Source: Undaria pinnatifida
Lineage: Eukaryota; Sar; Phaeophyceae; Laminariales; Alariaceae
DNA: 64,000 nucleotides
Assembly: GCA_012845835.1 (NCBI GenBank)
Contig: JABAKD010000002.1
Location: 6,430,103-6,494,102 of the forward strand
Direction of reading: 5' to 3'
Below, piece after piece: positions 47,982 through 59,100 of this stretch (positions within the stretch are counted from its first letter, which is position 1; each line of letters starts with the position of its first letter). The notes under the pieces are model-generated. The model searched no databases and was not told where the DNA came from. It was given only the letters and a program-made list of their open reading frames with translations. The position numbers were made by a program, and so were the translations under genes.

Positions 47982-48285
47982 ATACGATATACGAGTACTC
48001 GCTGTACGTACTCCAGTCTCGAGCCTCTCGTTCTAGGTGCAGCATACCTGGTACACGGTATAATACATGCAAGCACCCAACAGACTACAAATCAAAGGTA
48101 TGGGGGTCTGTCTATACGTACAGCAGCAGCAGTACGAGTTACTGCTGTATAGTACTATACGATACGAGTACTCGTTGTACGTACTCCAGTCTCGAGCCTC
48201 TCGTTTCAGGTGCAGCAGTACCTGGAACACGGTACATGCAAGCACCCAACAGACTACAAATCAGAGGTATGGCGGTCTGTCTCGC
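47982..48285. repeat. 173-bp tandem repeat, two units
   Basis: Units 47982-48113 and 48157-48282 share 'cgtactccagtctcgagcct' and 'aagcacccaacagactacaa', offset by 173 bp. The linker (48114-48156) resembles both flanks of the retroelement, which points to insertion between an earlier unit and the present first unit. Confidence 0.7.
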
Positions 48286-48328
48286 GCGTAAAATCTCCTT
48301 GTGAGCAGGGACTACCTAATTACACGTG

Positions 48329-48748
48329 CTACAAGCAGAGCAACGCCTTCCTCATGCGACGGAAGGGAAGGCGAAGCGCAGTTTCCCCATGGAACGTGGA
48401 CCTGTTATTGCGAAGCACCACCCTGCGAAGAATCCGCAGTGCACGCAGCGGTTTAGGGCAGAGGAGTTTCCGATCCTCTGCCCTAAACCAAAAGTCATGC
48501 CACGCTTCAGTCGCGGTGATGTTGGAGAAGCGCGGTGGCTGCTGTCGCACAGATGGACCGATACGAGTCCTATCTTGCCAGATGCGGCACACGATAGCCG
48601 CAATCAAATCGCGTGGTGTCGCTCTCTGCGTTGAGGCTCCTCTCCGCGTGCGTTCGACTCCGCCAGCTGCGAGAAGTTCACCACAGCTTGCAGCAAGCGC
48701 TGAACCCTTGGTCACGGACGCAGAGGGCGGCAACAGACGGTTCATCAC
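48329..48748 (-). pseudogene. Harbinger-like transposase, N-terminal fragment
   Basis: The minus ORF contains WHDFWFRAEDRKLLCPKPLR followed by RSTFHGETALRLPFRRM. This resembles the N-terminal region of PIF/Harbinger nucleases, where an F-R-ED-L segment is followed by a GEEAL-x-LRR-L segment. The reading frame stops shortly after, and no catalytic DDE part follows before the tandem repeats at 48.0-48.3 kb. The match is by pattern, not by search. Its position beside a TIR with a TTA duplication supports it. A 16-bp perfect inverted repeat lies within the fragment. Confidence 0.6.
48450..48489. repeat. 16-bp perfect inverted repeat
   Basis: GGTTTAGGGCAGAGGA (48450-48465), 8-bp loop, exact complement (48474-48489). 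It falls inside the transposase fragment and accounts for the FRAEDRKLLCPKP stretch there. Confidence 0.75.
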
Positions 48749-49100
48749 CGGCCTGCTGCATATCTCTGATGTTACGCCTGTGCGTCGTGCTCAGGGTACT
48801 ACCCTCTCCATCCTCCGTGCGTCCGTTGCTTGTGCTGCTGCTGTGCAAACAGCGGTGCTTGTCCTGTTTGTCCCGTGGTTGGGGCACTTGGCCCTTGCAG
48901 AGGCGTTCTACCTCGGACAAATGCTCGGTGCGTTGTAGGCCAATAAAACAGAGAGACAAAAATTACCGCAACTTTTGATCAAAACCTACCTTCGATGAAG
49001 TACATTTTTGCCTTTTTTTCAGAAATTTACCGCAAATCTTACCTTCGGGACAATTTTTGAACAAGTAAATTTCAAAAAACGTACTTTCGCAAACACACTA

Positions 49101-49583
49101 TTATTTCAACACTAAACACTCGAATATGTTTTTTGGGGTTTCGAACGTGAACCAGCCTGTATGAACCAGGTTTGGTCAGACATTTTTTTAAGCACGGTCG
49201 CGTGCTCCTGTTGTTGTAATTGTTGCATAGTAGGATGGTACCCCAGGCTTTTAGCCGTCGCCCAGAAAACGAAAGGGCGAAAAAAAATCTAAAAACACGA
49301 CGACAATCAACGAGCAGTGGGATTGCCAAAACATGAAGAAGGCACATGGTACAAGTACAGCACTCGTACCGGAGGGCGGGAGGGGGCACAGGGCTTGTCC
49401 AGAAGGACGCCGAGAGTAAACCTTCTACCACTTGAGCTCAAGCGTGAAACATATGATAAAGTAGCACCTTGTTCGCTTAAGTCCCATCTGAAATAGAAAG
49501 GCTGCTGTTGTTAGCGACGTGTTGTGTAGACGTATTTGACATGGAAACCCATGGACACGGAATCGAACGAAATACTTACTGTA
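49101..49583. other. flank of nested transposons, no gene
   Basis: Begins with the TTA duplication of the Harbinger-like element. The minus ORF of 119 codons (49072-49431) starts inside the flank, runs into the TIR and has no motif. Confidence 0.4.
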
Positions 49584-49660
49584 CTATCACACACAGCTTG
49601 CAAAGACGAGTTTCGACAAAAAATCGATCTCACAGCTGGATGGAGTGTATTTGTATTTTT
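49584..49660 (+). repeat. dispersed repeat R1 copy
   Basis: Reads tatcacacacagcttgcaaa, 'gacgagtttcgac', then 'gatctcacagctggatggag' and 'tgtattt'. It is among the closest to the reference copy at 35.6 kb, but lacks the G/C-rich neighbour. Confidence 0.75.
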
Positions 49661-50400
49661 TTGTAACATACCTGTTATACCATACATATGTATGCCATCA
49701 TGGGAGATCGACGATACGTGATAAAACTGAAAGGGCTGAAAAGGCACATTCAGTGGCAGAAACGTTTGGAAGTAGATACGGTATACGAAAAGCGGGTTCG
49801 CGGAGGGTCGAAGAGGCACAGACGGAGATCAAAATGTCACTACTACTATTAATACTACCTGACGCGTTGTACTCGTATCCGATCACAAATATTTTACGAT
49901 GTACGGTGTGTTATTATTCTTTGGATACGCTTGAGTTGATCGCAACATGGAGAGAAAGCTGGTAAAAAGTAAGCCTTTACACTGCTGCCGAAACTTCCAA
50001 CACTCTCTAGTCTAATGTAGTTCGAAGTGGTTTGCTCCTTATGCACAGTAACAGGTTGATGGAGATGCTAACGGGTCGATGCGGCTTCTAGGGTTTTTTG
50101 TACTCTCCGATGACTTTAGATTCGCGGTCGTCGGTAAAATAATATACCAGGTATATATTGACCAATCGTGGGTCCTGCGTAACTCACCGAGGAGATACAA
50201 ACGTCTTCAAGCGAACGTCTTTGACATTATTACTATTTATTGTGCCCGTTTCCGTCCATCCATCCTGCTATAGTTACCGCCCAAGCCGCTTTGGTTCTTG
50301 TAACTTCCATAACAACACATTGCTGCTACCTGTGCACTCCATGGTATGGTGTGCCGTACGCTGATATGTATCCTTAGTGACAACACAACCCAGCAACGAG
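49661..50400. other. intergenic between two R1 copies
   Basis: Short ORFs only. The last 60 bases resemble the upstream part of the extended R1 unit ('atccttagtgacaacacaac'). Confidence 0.4.
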
Positions 50401-50475
50401 CTCGATCGGAGTATCACACGCAGCTTAAGAAGATGAGACTCAACGAAATCTTCAATATCGCAGCTGTAATGTAGT
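50401..50475 (+). repeat. dispersed repeat R1 copy
   Basis: Reads ctcgatcggagtatcacacg, 'cagcttaagaagatgagact', 'caacgaaatcttcaatatcg', 'cagctgtaatgta'. Same orientation as the 49.6 kb copy, about 820 bp away. Confidence 0.72.
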
Positions 50476-51129
50476 GAATTGTAGGTTCTACGACAATACA
50501 AGGCTCGAGCAAATTTACCGCCCATTATGCGGTTGGACAAAAGATTGCATCGCACCTCGCAAGTGATGCACGGTCGACTGTGTCTCTGCATCACCAGCAT
50601 TCCGTAAGCACGGCTGTTCGTGGAACCGATGGCAGACGCTCCAATTGTTTCCACGAGTCCAGGCCTTAACACCTGAACGCCGACAGCACACGTGCTTTCA
50701 GCACGGATACGAACGAGTCAACCAGGTATCCCGTACCTACTATGTGCTGGTATTATAGTATTATACCATGTTGTTGACCATCATATAAATGAACACTCGT
50801 TCCAACATTTGTCAAATACGCCACTGACATAATTTTGTGCATACTGTGTGAGAAACGTGTTTCAATGCTTGATGCTAGTCGACAAGGGTACAAGATGTCT
50901 GGAATCATCTCGCGAAGAATGAAGGCATAGTCTATACAGTAGTGCGGAGGGGGGAAAAGAGGCTGCTTAGTGACCACGGATCTGAGTAACATCCAGGGAG
51001 GAAGAAGGAGGAAGAAAAAGTGCAAAGATAACAGAAGCGATGAGCAAAAACAATACAAAAAGTTGGTTTGACGAATGGCCCAGCCCAAGCCCGTGAAGGA
51101 AGGATGCACCTTGACCGGCTAACCTTGGG

Positions 51130-51594
51130 TCATTCACCTCTAATCCCAACTGGGAGCCCTGTGAAAAGTCGTTCCGTATGCAACTGGACATCTTGTGAAG
51201 ATGCCAAGTGTGAACCCCCGCCATTACCAAGGTCCATGACGATATTCAGCACAGGACAAGTCCCACTACGATTTACATAACACCAGGTAACTTCCGTAAC
51301 AATTTTTGGCGAAGCCAAAAACCGCTTACCTTGCACGTAGGAACGGATGCTGAATAGTACAATTGCTTCGGGATTTCGCATTCCCCACTGAGTACCAGCC
51401 TCAACGTATTCCGTGCACTGTTTAATGGTGCCGCTGTAGATTTCCTCAAATGCAGATAATATCTCGTAGACGGCGATTACTGTAGTACAGGAAACAAAGT
51501 CTGGGTCATTTTTAAGATTCGAGGACGAGAAGAGTTTTACCCTGCCGTCGGTGAACTTATCCTTGACATCTTCTATGTAAACCCAACATTTCAT
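51130..51594 (-). CDS. hypothetical ORF, 154 codons, possibly spliced
   Basis: Unrecognised. ATG at 51594 has a good context (ggacaccATGa) and an in-frame TAA four codons upstream. The first 88 codons, with KCWVYIEDVKDKFTDGRVKL and FVSCTTVIAVYEILSAFEEI, have a normal protein composition. They end at a good donor (caag|gtaagc, 51329). An acceptor-like ttttcacag lies 171 bases on and would rejoin the same frame, giving about 97 residues. No signal peptide or known domain is seen. It could be the first exon of a larger gene. Confidence 0.3.
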   Translation of the reverse strand: MKCWVYIEDVKDKFTDGRVKLFSSSNLKNDPDFVSCTTVIAVYEILSAFEEIYSGTIKQCTEYVEAGTQWGMRNPEAIVLFSIRSYVQGKRFLASPKIVTEVTWCYVNRSGTCPVLNIVMDLGNGGGSHLASSQDVQLHTERLFTGLPVGIRGE

Positions 51595-52514
51595 GGTGTC
51601 CCGTTAGTCGATATTTCGTTCCCGCCGCCCACCCACCCCTCTCAGTTGACCACACGTCTCCGCCCAACCTATATCAGCGCCCTGAGGAAGACGCACCACA
51701 TCTACCGCCGGCTTGGCGTATGCTCGCGCTTGGTGACGAAGCTGTCCACCGGTCTACTGTGAGCTCCGCGCTATGATGTGAGTGGTTTGGCGGTGTGGGT
51801 ACATGGTCAATCTTCGCGCTTTGGTTTAGGAACCGTCGACGTGGAAGTCTCACGACACTCACCGGAGGGAGGCATAATTGTTCGTACTAAATTCAGGCAC
51901 GTGATACGACAGGCGTACTGATTCTTGAGAATAGTATTCCAGACTGACAGTCATTGTCGACCGAGGAGCGACCTACCCAATGCCCATGAAATATAATCTG
52001 AATTTCTCAACGCGCTTCGTGGTTCAACTAGGCCTCTCGAGTACTCGTCGAGTTGCTATTCCATTTCGTCTTAAAGGCAGCGGTTGGAGATGTGGTAAAT
52101 ACATCTCATTTCCAGAGCCCGATGGGCATTGAGGCGTTACTAACGTAGAATGCGTCAATAGCTGCTCACAGATGTAGTTTGGTCTTGCTTCAGCCGACTT
52201 TTCCCGCTCGTGCCCGAGGCTGCGGCGGAGAGAGCGCTGTCGGTGCTCCTTTTTCAGCGGTTCACAGCTTCTCGTGCAAGTTTCTACCTGCTTATTTGAG
52301 GTGCAACTCGTACGATATTTTGTCTCTTCGGTATCTTGATGTGCGCATTCATGGACGTTCCTCGGTATCGCGTTTGTAAGCGAAGCACGGCACCGTTCGC
52401 AAGAACGGCTCAATCCCGGCAGTAAAACATTGGGGCGACCACATCTGCCTACCGTAGATTGAGTTTCACCGTTATGTCTGAGCTCGACAACGTTGAGTAA
52501 ATCGAGACCATGGT
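51595..52514. other. no gene identified
   Basis: Short ORFs on the minus strand (62 and 129 codons) without motifs. Nothing else seen. Confidence 0.35.
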
Positions 52515-53000
52515 TTGAGCAAGGTTAATGAGCATGCACGAAAGAAAATATATCAACTAAACGAACAATTTGTTTCAAGGGGGTTTGAGTCAGGTTCGCC
52601 AACCCGGTATACGGCGGCTGTGATGGAAGTTGCGGATCGAGCAAGATCTTTGTGGCTGAAAGACCAATTTGTCGAATCATGGTACGTCCCAGTACACGAG
52701 CCCGGATTGTCTGTCGACAAAGGGTGCATTATCGTTGACGGTTTGTCGGGAACAAGCAGGACTGTCATCGTCGTGTACTTCGGTAGGGGGGGGCAATCCT
52801 TGCGATTGGCGTTGGAGCGTACTGCGGTGTGGGTAGCCTCTGAGGCTCCTCACATGAAAAGCGCTGTGCCCCCTCCAACAACTAGCAATGCGAAACACTG
52901 CGTCTACAAGCTAAGCCCGGCACACGATCCGAAGGACTACGGTAGGTGTGTACCGAATCATGTCTATGAAACACGCGCCGAATCCAAACATATCGATTAG
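52515..53000 (+). CDS. hypothetical ORF, 161 codons
   Basis: Unrecognised. It opens MSKVNEHARKKIYQLNEQFV and is mixed hydrophilic with no signal peptide, transmembrane segment or known motif. Antisense ORFs cover parts of it. It is listed only because it is one of the longer single-frame stretches in this arm. It may equally be chance. Confidence 0.18.
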   Translation: MSKVNEHARKKIYQLNEQFVSRGFESGSPTRYTAAVMEVADRARSLWLKDQFVESWYVPVHEPGLSVDKGCIIVDGLSGTSRTVIVVYFGRGGQSLRLALERTAVWVASEAPHMKSAVPPPTTSNAKHCVYKLSPAHDPKDYGRCVPNHVYETRAESKHID

Positions 53001-55088
53001 CTCCTCGGTAGCTAAGAACCGCCTGCAATAAATGTGTGACCTCGACTGTGCAACATCTGCCATAGGCACATGCTGCTACAGGGATGCACTCACTTGTATG
53101 AGGCTCTTCTCTTGGGAATCCTCGTACATCACGCAAACACTGGCGATAACGAAAACAGAACGTGCAAACCGGTAACAATATGACGGTTTTACAGTGGGTA
53201 CAACAATGAATACTACGAAAAATTTATGTAACTTCCACGACGTTGGGCATGAGGTAGTTAAGGAACGCGAACACGGTCGGAACTGCTTCCGCCAAAACCT
53301 TTAGGGTCGTCGTTGCACGCGTACAATACGCGGCTCGTTGGTCCAAGAAAATGTTTGTTTTTTTGTGTAGGGACAAGGCGTTGTTTCAGCGCAGTCTACA
53401 AGCGGTTGTGTTTTCCCACCTATCTCGTTTTTACCTGAAATGCTTCCATATTGTTGCACCGGAAGTCTCTTGGGGAGTTATTTGCCGGTTTCGCTCGTTT
53501 ATGGGCACCTAGGCGAATAAATTAGGTTCGTGTGTAGTCGATAATGTATCTCGAAGCGGGATCATTCGAGTGGACGTGTCCTCGAGTGCCGTTAAATGTT
53601 TTGAGGGTGCGACGGCAACAAAACGACAAGATCAAATTCTCCTCCCAGCACTACCTCACGAGGACACCTGCCCTGGCGTGATAAGGTGTGTACTCCGATT
53701 GCAATGCACGCAGCAACGTTAATGTTTTAGCTGAAAGACGCACTTCTTAGTTGGTTGATAACATGGTCCTCCACGTGGTTTTAGTTGCTGCACGGTCCCT
53801 GGAGTGTGTCTGGTAGTAGGTGGCGGCAAGCCATGTGCCGAGCATTTCCTGTAGTGTTGTTCTGAGCGCTGCCCGGTCATTCAACGAAATATTTGGATTT
53901 GTTGTAGCTGCAACATACTTCCCGAGTCAATTGGTTGGGTCCAAATATCGGAACCATATCCCCGTTGATATGGCTCCATTCGACTGTCCCTCAGTTTACG
54001 TGTGTGTGTCATGTCGTCAGCGAATGCGCAATATGGTTTGGGACTTGACGTAGTCGTAGGGCTCCGCCGGCGAATACGGTTGGCGCGATTCTCCTACTTT
54101 CATTTGGTATGTGCGACGTTTAAGGATTGCATGCCAGATTTTGCTGTTCAGCCAGACAATGTGATGACCGCACCGATGAGATCAACAAAGGGTGGCAATT
54201 CATGGTGATGGCCGTACGTGACACTGATTGCAGGCGCGCGAACAACAACGATAAATGTATCCTTCCGCGCCGTCTACCCTCGACATCGGCCACAGCGGTG
54301 ACATCGGAATGGGTACCGGGACGCTCACCTACGATCTGCTTTTGCTAGGAGAGGGTCGCATGTCAAGGTGGGATAAGGACCCTTGTTTGTCATGAAAAAC
54401 CGAGCTTGCACGTACGCTGTAGAGATAATCGAGGTCGTTGACGGTTAGTACATTCCCTTCGTGAACCAGCGTAGGGGGCCACCCTCATGATTTAACATTG
54501 AATGAGTTTGTCTCACCCGTATAGTCGATCTCGTGGTCTAGAGGCATTTTACTCTTCTCGTTGTCATCGTTCTTCAGGTATATGTGCATAACTTGCATTA
54601 AAACCTAAACGCAGGAAGCCCTAACAATGTAGAATCCAGGTAGGAATGTTGCTCACTTTTTCACCCCTATTGTCTGCATCTTGGTGCTCGATCCGTCGGC
54701 CGGCAACCAGGCCGGCGAGCTGCACCGCCTTAGCCTCATCTGTGATGCCGTCAAGATTGCGTTCGTAAAGAATGCCAGCGCGCTTGAGTACCAGATATTC
54801 CATACATTTTTTGGTTTACATCGTCTTGTGTATATTAAAATAAAATTCACGAAGCACCCGATTGCTTGTGATTGTGTTACATCGTATGAAGGGCTGTGTG
54901 TTGGGCTCATGCTACGATATATGTACACGTTTTCGCCGTCTCATGTCTCTGAATGCAGGGGTTTACCAAAAATGGTCCATATGGCATTCTTGTTTATAGG
55001 TATTATTTGTTCATGCATATAGACCATATGCCTGGATTATGGGCTTGCTCGTAGGTTCATTAAAACTAAGTTTTAGCATGAATCATGG
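53001..55088. other. no gene identified
   Basis: A minus-strand stretch at about 54660-54800 is GC-rich with a donor-like gtgagc at its end (frame containing DGITDEAKAVQLAGLVAGRR). An isolated exon is possible but cannot be linked to any other. Confidence 0.3.
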
Positions 55089-55107
55089 AGCTCCTCATGT
55101 GAGGACC
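55089..55107. repeat. recurrent palindrome, copy 3
   Basis: GAGCTCCTCATGTGAGGACCT: the same core as at 24.7 kb, in unrelated flanks. Confidence 0.5.
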
Positions 55108-56100
55108 TCCGAAAACAAAACGAGTACTAAGTCGCCGACACATGCCATTATTTGGGGTAGCGTTTTGTTTTTTTGGAACTCGTTGCTCGAAGCAGGCTAT
55201 CCCTCATCCAAAAACTGACTTTCAGAAATTGTGAGTGTGGATGCCGATGAACAAGTACCACGGCCAACGAAACCAAAGACAATCCAAAAGCCATTCGCTC
55301 GGGAACGGGTGGTTCCCCAGTTAAGATGACCCATCAGGCAGACATTAGTTTGACCCACAGGGGCTGCCTCGATCGTAGCACGGTTCAGTAGGTTGGTGAG
55401 TAGGTAGGTACGATGTTTGCATCTTTGAGCTTGACTTGGCACGTTTGGCTGGACGCGTAAGAGTGCATATTTTTTTAATGTTTCCACTCCACTCAGTACG
55501 CTTCTACACTGCCACCTAAAACACGTCTGGAGCGAAGGGTTTACTCGGGGGCGTTTGGCGGACCTCACGCTGTGCCTCGTATCGAATCGGGTAATAGTAT
55601 GCCGAACACGTCAAAGGCAGATGGATGCATGTCGTTTGTGGTTGGGCTCGAAAATGCTCGTGTAGCAGCGACAATAAATATAATTATGCCGGCCTGCCTC
55701 GATCGCCGAAGTGTGCACCCATGCGTCGTGCCTCCTCCACGATTGAGAATACATCATAGGTACAGCTTGGCCGCCAAGCCATCCAGATGCACAACCTAAA
55801 AGCGTTTCGTTGGTGCTTTGAGATGATTGGCTATACGGTTATCGTGCACGCCGTTGCAATCCAGGTAGTATCATTCCATCGTATTCCTACTGATTTCTTC
55901 TTTCGGGTACCAACCATTGTTAACCTTGAGAACGAACGTGCACTGAGCATCCATTTCACCTGAGCTTGTTGGATGCCTGTGGAAGACGTTTTCCTCCCTA
56001 ATGCGGCTTTACGCCGATAAGGCTGAAGGGCTTGTTCTGTCGCAGCCATCTGACACATGCTGCTACTAGGACGGTAGAGGCGCACCCTGTGTGTTCCGAG

Positions 56101-56115
56101 GCTCCTCACGTGAGG
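56101..56115. repeat. recurrent palindrome, copy 4
   Basis: GCTCCTCACGTGAGG: the core contains CACGTG (G-box-like) instead of CATGTG. Confidence 0.45.
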
Positions 56116-59100
56116 TTACTCAAGCCTTACCCTAAATCCGGACTATAGCGCGATACGGCACACACACCCATGGTCTAGGAAAACCACCAAAAATGTTGCA
56201 AAACAAGAATGGCGTTCTGAGGATTTGCTTTCAGGAGTATCGTAACTCGGACACCGTTTCGGCCAGTAGCGCAACCTCCATCGTCGCACGCGTCAGCCGG
56301 CACCCTTAAATTGTGCCACATTTCGTTTGTTTGACATGTCGTCTCAAACGCTCGGGATAAATATCAAGACGACCGCCTGAAGTACATGGTCGTCACCTCG
56401 GACGGTGTCATCCACAATAGACGGGCGTGCAATTGCAGGGTGAAGAAGAGCTAGATGGTAGAGGCACAGCTGATCATCAAATCATCACAGAGAACCTGGG
56501 GGACTCTACCTTGGGTAGGATGGACGTGATAGCTATGGTCTAGCGTTGAAGGTGGGGCGGCAAACATATGTGTATCTGGTATGCAAAATAATATTGTGTT
56601 ACCTGCGCAAATAAATCTGTTTAATTCTAGAGGCGTTTCGTGTGCAGTCGTGACCCCGAGGTAATCCGATATCCTTTAGTGCGGTACCAATGTTATTTCG
56701 GCGAAAATCGCTGCCCCTACCTTTCTCGTTCTACAGAGTACTGTTTTCTGCAATACGCGAAACTGCTGTGTGTATCCGGGGGGCAAACGCTCACTCAAAG
56801 AAGTCCGGCAGGTCTCTCAGTGGGGTTGTGCGCGTCCAGACAATTTTTTTGTGTTTTAGTCGCCTTTCTCATTACAACATGGATCAAACCTACAACTTTA
56901 CCTTGGACTCTATATATCTGAGAATATCCGGCTGAACTAAAAATCTTACCACGCCGTCACGGAGTACCCAACAGTCCTACCCAGGCAAAAACAGGCACAT
57001 CCGCCCCGTATACCTCTCGAGATGACGATCGGGCAAAACGAAGGAGATCCACTGGCGGTCAAGCAGCTCTATCACCATCACGTGGTCTATCAACATCCAC
57101 AGGTCACAAAAGCGCAAGGTTCAAAAGTACAGTCGTGGTCTCTCAATGGTGTGGTACCTTACCAGTCGACAATACCCACGCTACAGCCGGGCCCCGCACT
57201 GTTCAGGGATGGTGCAGTACAGCAATACCCAGGAAAAATATACGAATCCAATTATGGAACAACTGCGGGTACAGGATCTTGGAACGGAGATATCGTGGGG
57301 CAATAGCTGCCCTTCGGGGCATTGCCCTTTTCAGCGTATTAAAGCGAGGAACGTATCAGTGGACTCAAACCACGCTATCCATCCCGACTGTCCAGCGTAG
57401 ATTTTTTTCATGACAATAGCTGACATAATTTTACTGGACAACATCCGCACTGAGCCCGAGCTCCGCGCGAATGTACATTCAGGGCTAGGAAAGCTTGCTG
57501 CCTCATCAAGTCCAATAATGTTCAATTAATGATTTTCAAACGAGCAGAGGAATGCCATCGAATAGTATTGTTCTCGCATCTGCGTACCGTCTGTGTATCG
57601 TGCGAGGAGAACAACTGACACCCCCTTACCTGGTACGTGGTTTAACCCATCACCATGGCTCAACAGGCGTAATAGCAACTGAACCATAACGGCCCCACTT
57701 CCATTCTAATAACAGACTATATAATCATGAGCAACTCGCGGTTTGGCAATAGTATCTTGTTGCGTAGTATTTTTCAAGACGTTCGCAAGCGACGCCTTTT
57801 CTGCTACGTGGGTGATGACAATTTATCTTGGAACTCCACGCTCTTTCATAATGTGAGAATGTACGTCAATGGAGTTCAGTTCTCTAATTGGCCATCGAAT
57901 ACGTTATCAGTTGAGTGTCCCTCCGAGTATGCTTGCAAGCAATGGCGCGCGGCAAATTAAAACCAGCAAACGCTTCCTACCCATGGGCGGGATGACGATC
58001 GTATCGTTTTTACTGTTGCCAAGCCTCTTGACCCTAGAAAACTAACAAAAGCACATAGCCCTCAAGCGCCACCTTCCACAACCCTGCGCCCAGATACCCT
58101 GTTGGTAGCTTGGCCAAAACGTTCTGCACCAGCGAATGCCTGGCCAGATTTGTATACCACTCATTCACCATGTCGTACCGTGATCGATACTACAAACGTG
58201 TCAGCACGTCTCAACCTTCAAGCCACAATTCGTGCCAGAATACGAACACCTGCTTACGACCGTCTCATATGCTGCGTGATATCGAGCGAAGTGCCTACTA
58301 GGCCGACTCGCGAGAGCCTCCGATTGACCTCCGTATAGCACTAGTGCACCAACAACTCCGCAGTTCATGCAGCAGTCTCGTAGCACCAGCGGGGGCCGTG
58401 AGCCAGGCAACAGTGATTAACGACATGAGACCCATCGACAGTACACGTATCGCAGACCGTATGGGTAGGTCTATATTTGTTTTTTTGTTGGCGTTAAATA
58501 CAACAGAATGTCTACAGTTTGGTCATATACCTGTGACAACATTACCCGACGGTGGGTATTTCCCGAACGGCCACGAATTTTCCCAGCGTCTGAGCTTTCA
58601 ACGGCGGGAATCCGAAAAACGATTGTGCATGGGTATTCTGACTGATCACCACGTACCATCGAGTTGAGCCCTTGGACCACAGCGCACCCGCGTGAACAGC
58701 ATAGTGTACTCTTAAAAATCAATACGAATCATATGTCGGAAATTGCCTTTCGCAACCTCGCGAAACGTGGCACTGCTCTCCTTCAGTGCGAACGAAGTTT
58801 TAACCACGTTTCGTTAACAAGCAACATTAGGCGGCACACAAACAATCGAGTAGGCCAATCAATATCGGTTTCGGTCATGCCGCATATCGTTGCTATGGAT
58901 TTGGTGGAGGTTGGCACTGAAACAGTGGGTGTGCCTCCTCCTCAGTTCATCGACAATAGGAACATACAGAGGAGCGAACTGCTGTAACTCGCGGAAGAGT
59001 TGGTTGACACAGGCCGGTTCTAGCCCTGTCAGACGCTATCACACCTCTTCAGAATGTACGAGACCTGATCGCTTGTAATCCAGGGCAATAGGCAAAATCG

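Larger units (their letters stand above)
40209..49100. mobile_element. PIF/Harbinger-like transposon, decayed, interrupted
   Basis: The left TIR (40209-40245, GAGTGTTTGCGAAAATACG) and right TIR (49062-49100; reverse complement TAGTGTGTTTGCGAAAGTAC) match at roughly 80 percent over 37 bp. TTA lies immediately outside both ends (40206-40208, 49101-49103), the TSD typical of PIF/Harbinger. A transposase N-terminal fragment sits next to the right TIR. Without the nested retroelement (40416-47973) it would be about 1.3 kb. The transposase C-terminus with the DDE residues is absent. Confidence 0.7.

Noticed and set aside
45823-49100. Methyltransferase or hydrolase ORF in the tyrosine-recombinase element
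   Set aside because: DIRS1 and PAT elements carry a methyltransferase-like domain and some Ngaros an extra hydrolase. No unassigned ORF of suitable size is present between the repeats.
54621-54928. Exon candidate on the minus strand (DGITDEAKAVQLAGLVAGRR)
   Set aside because: GC-rich with a donor-like end, but two frames are open, no acceptor is convincing and no partner exon was found.
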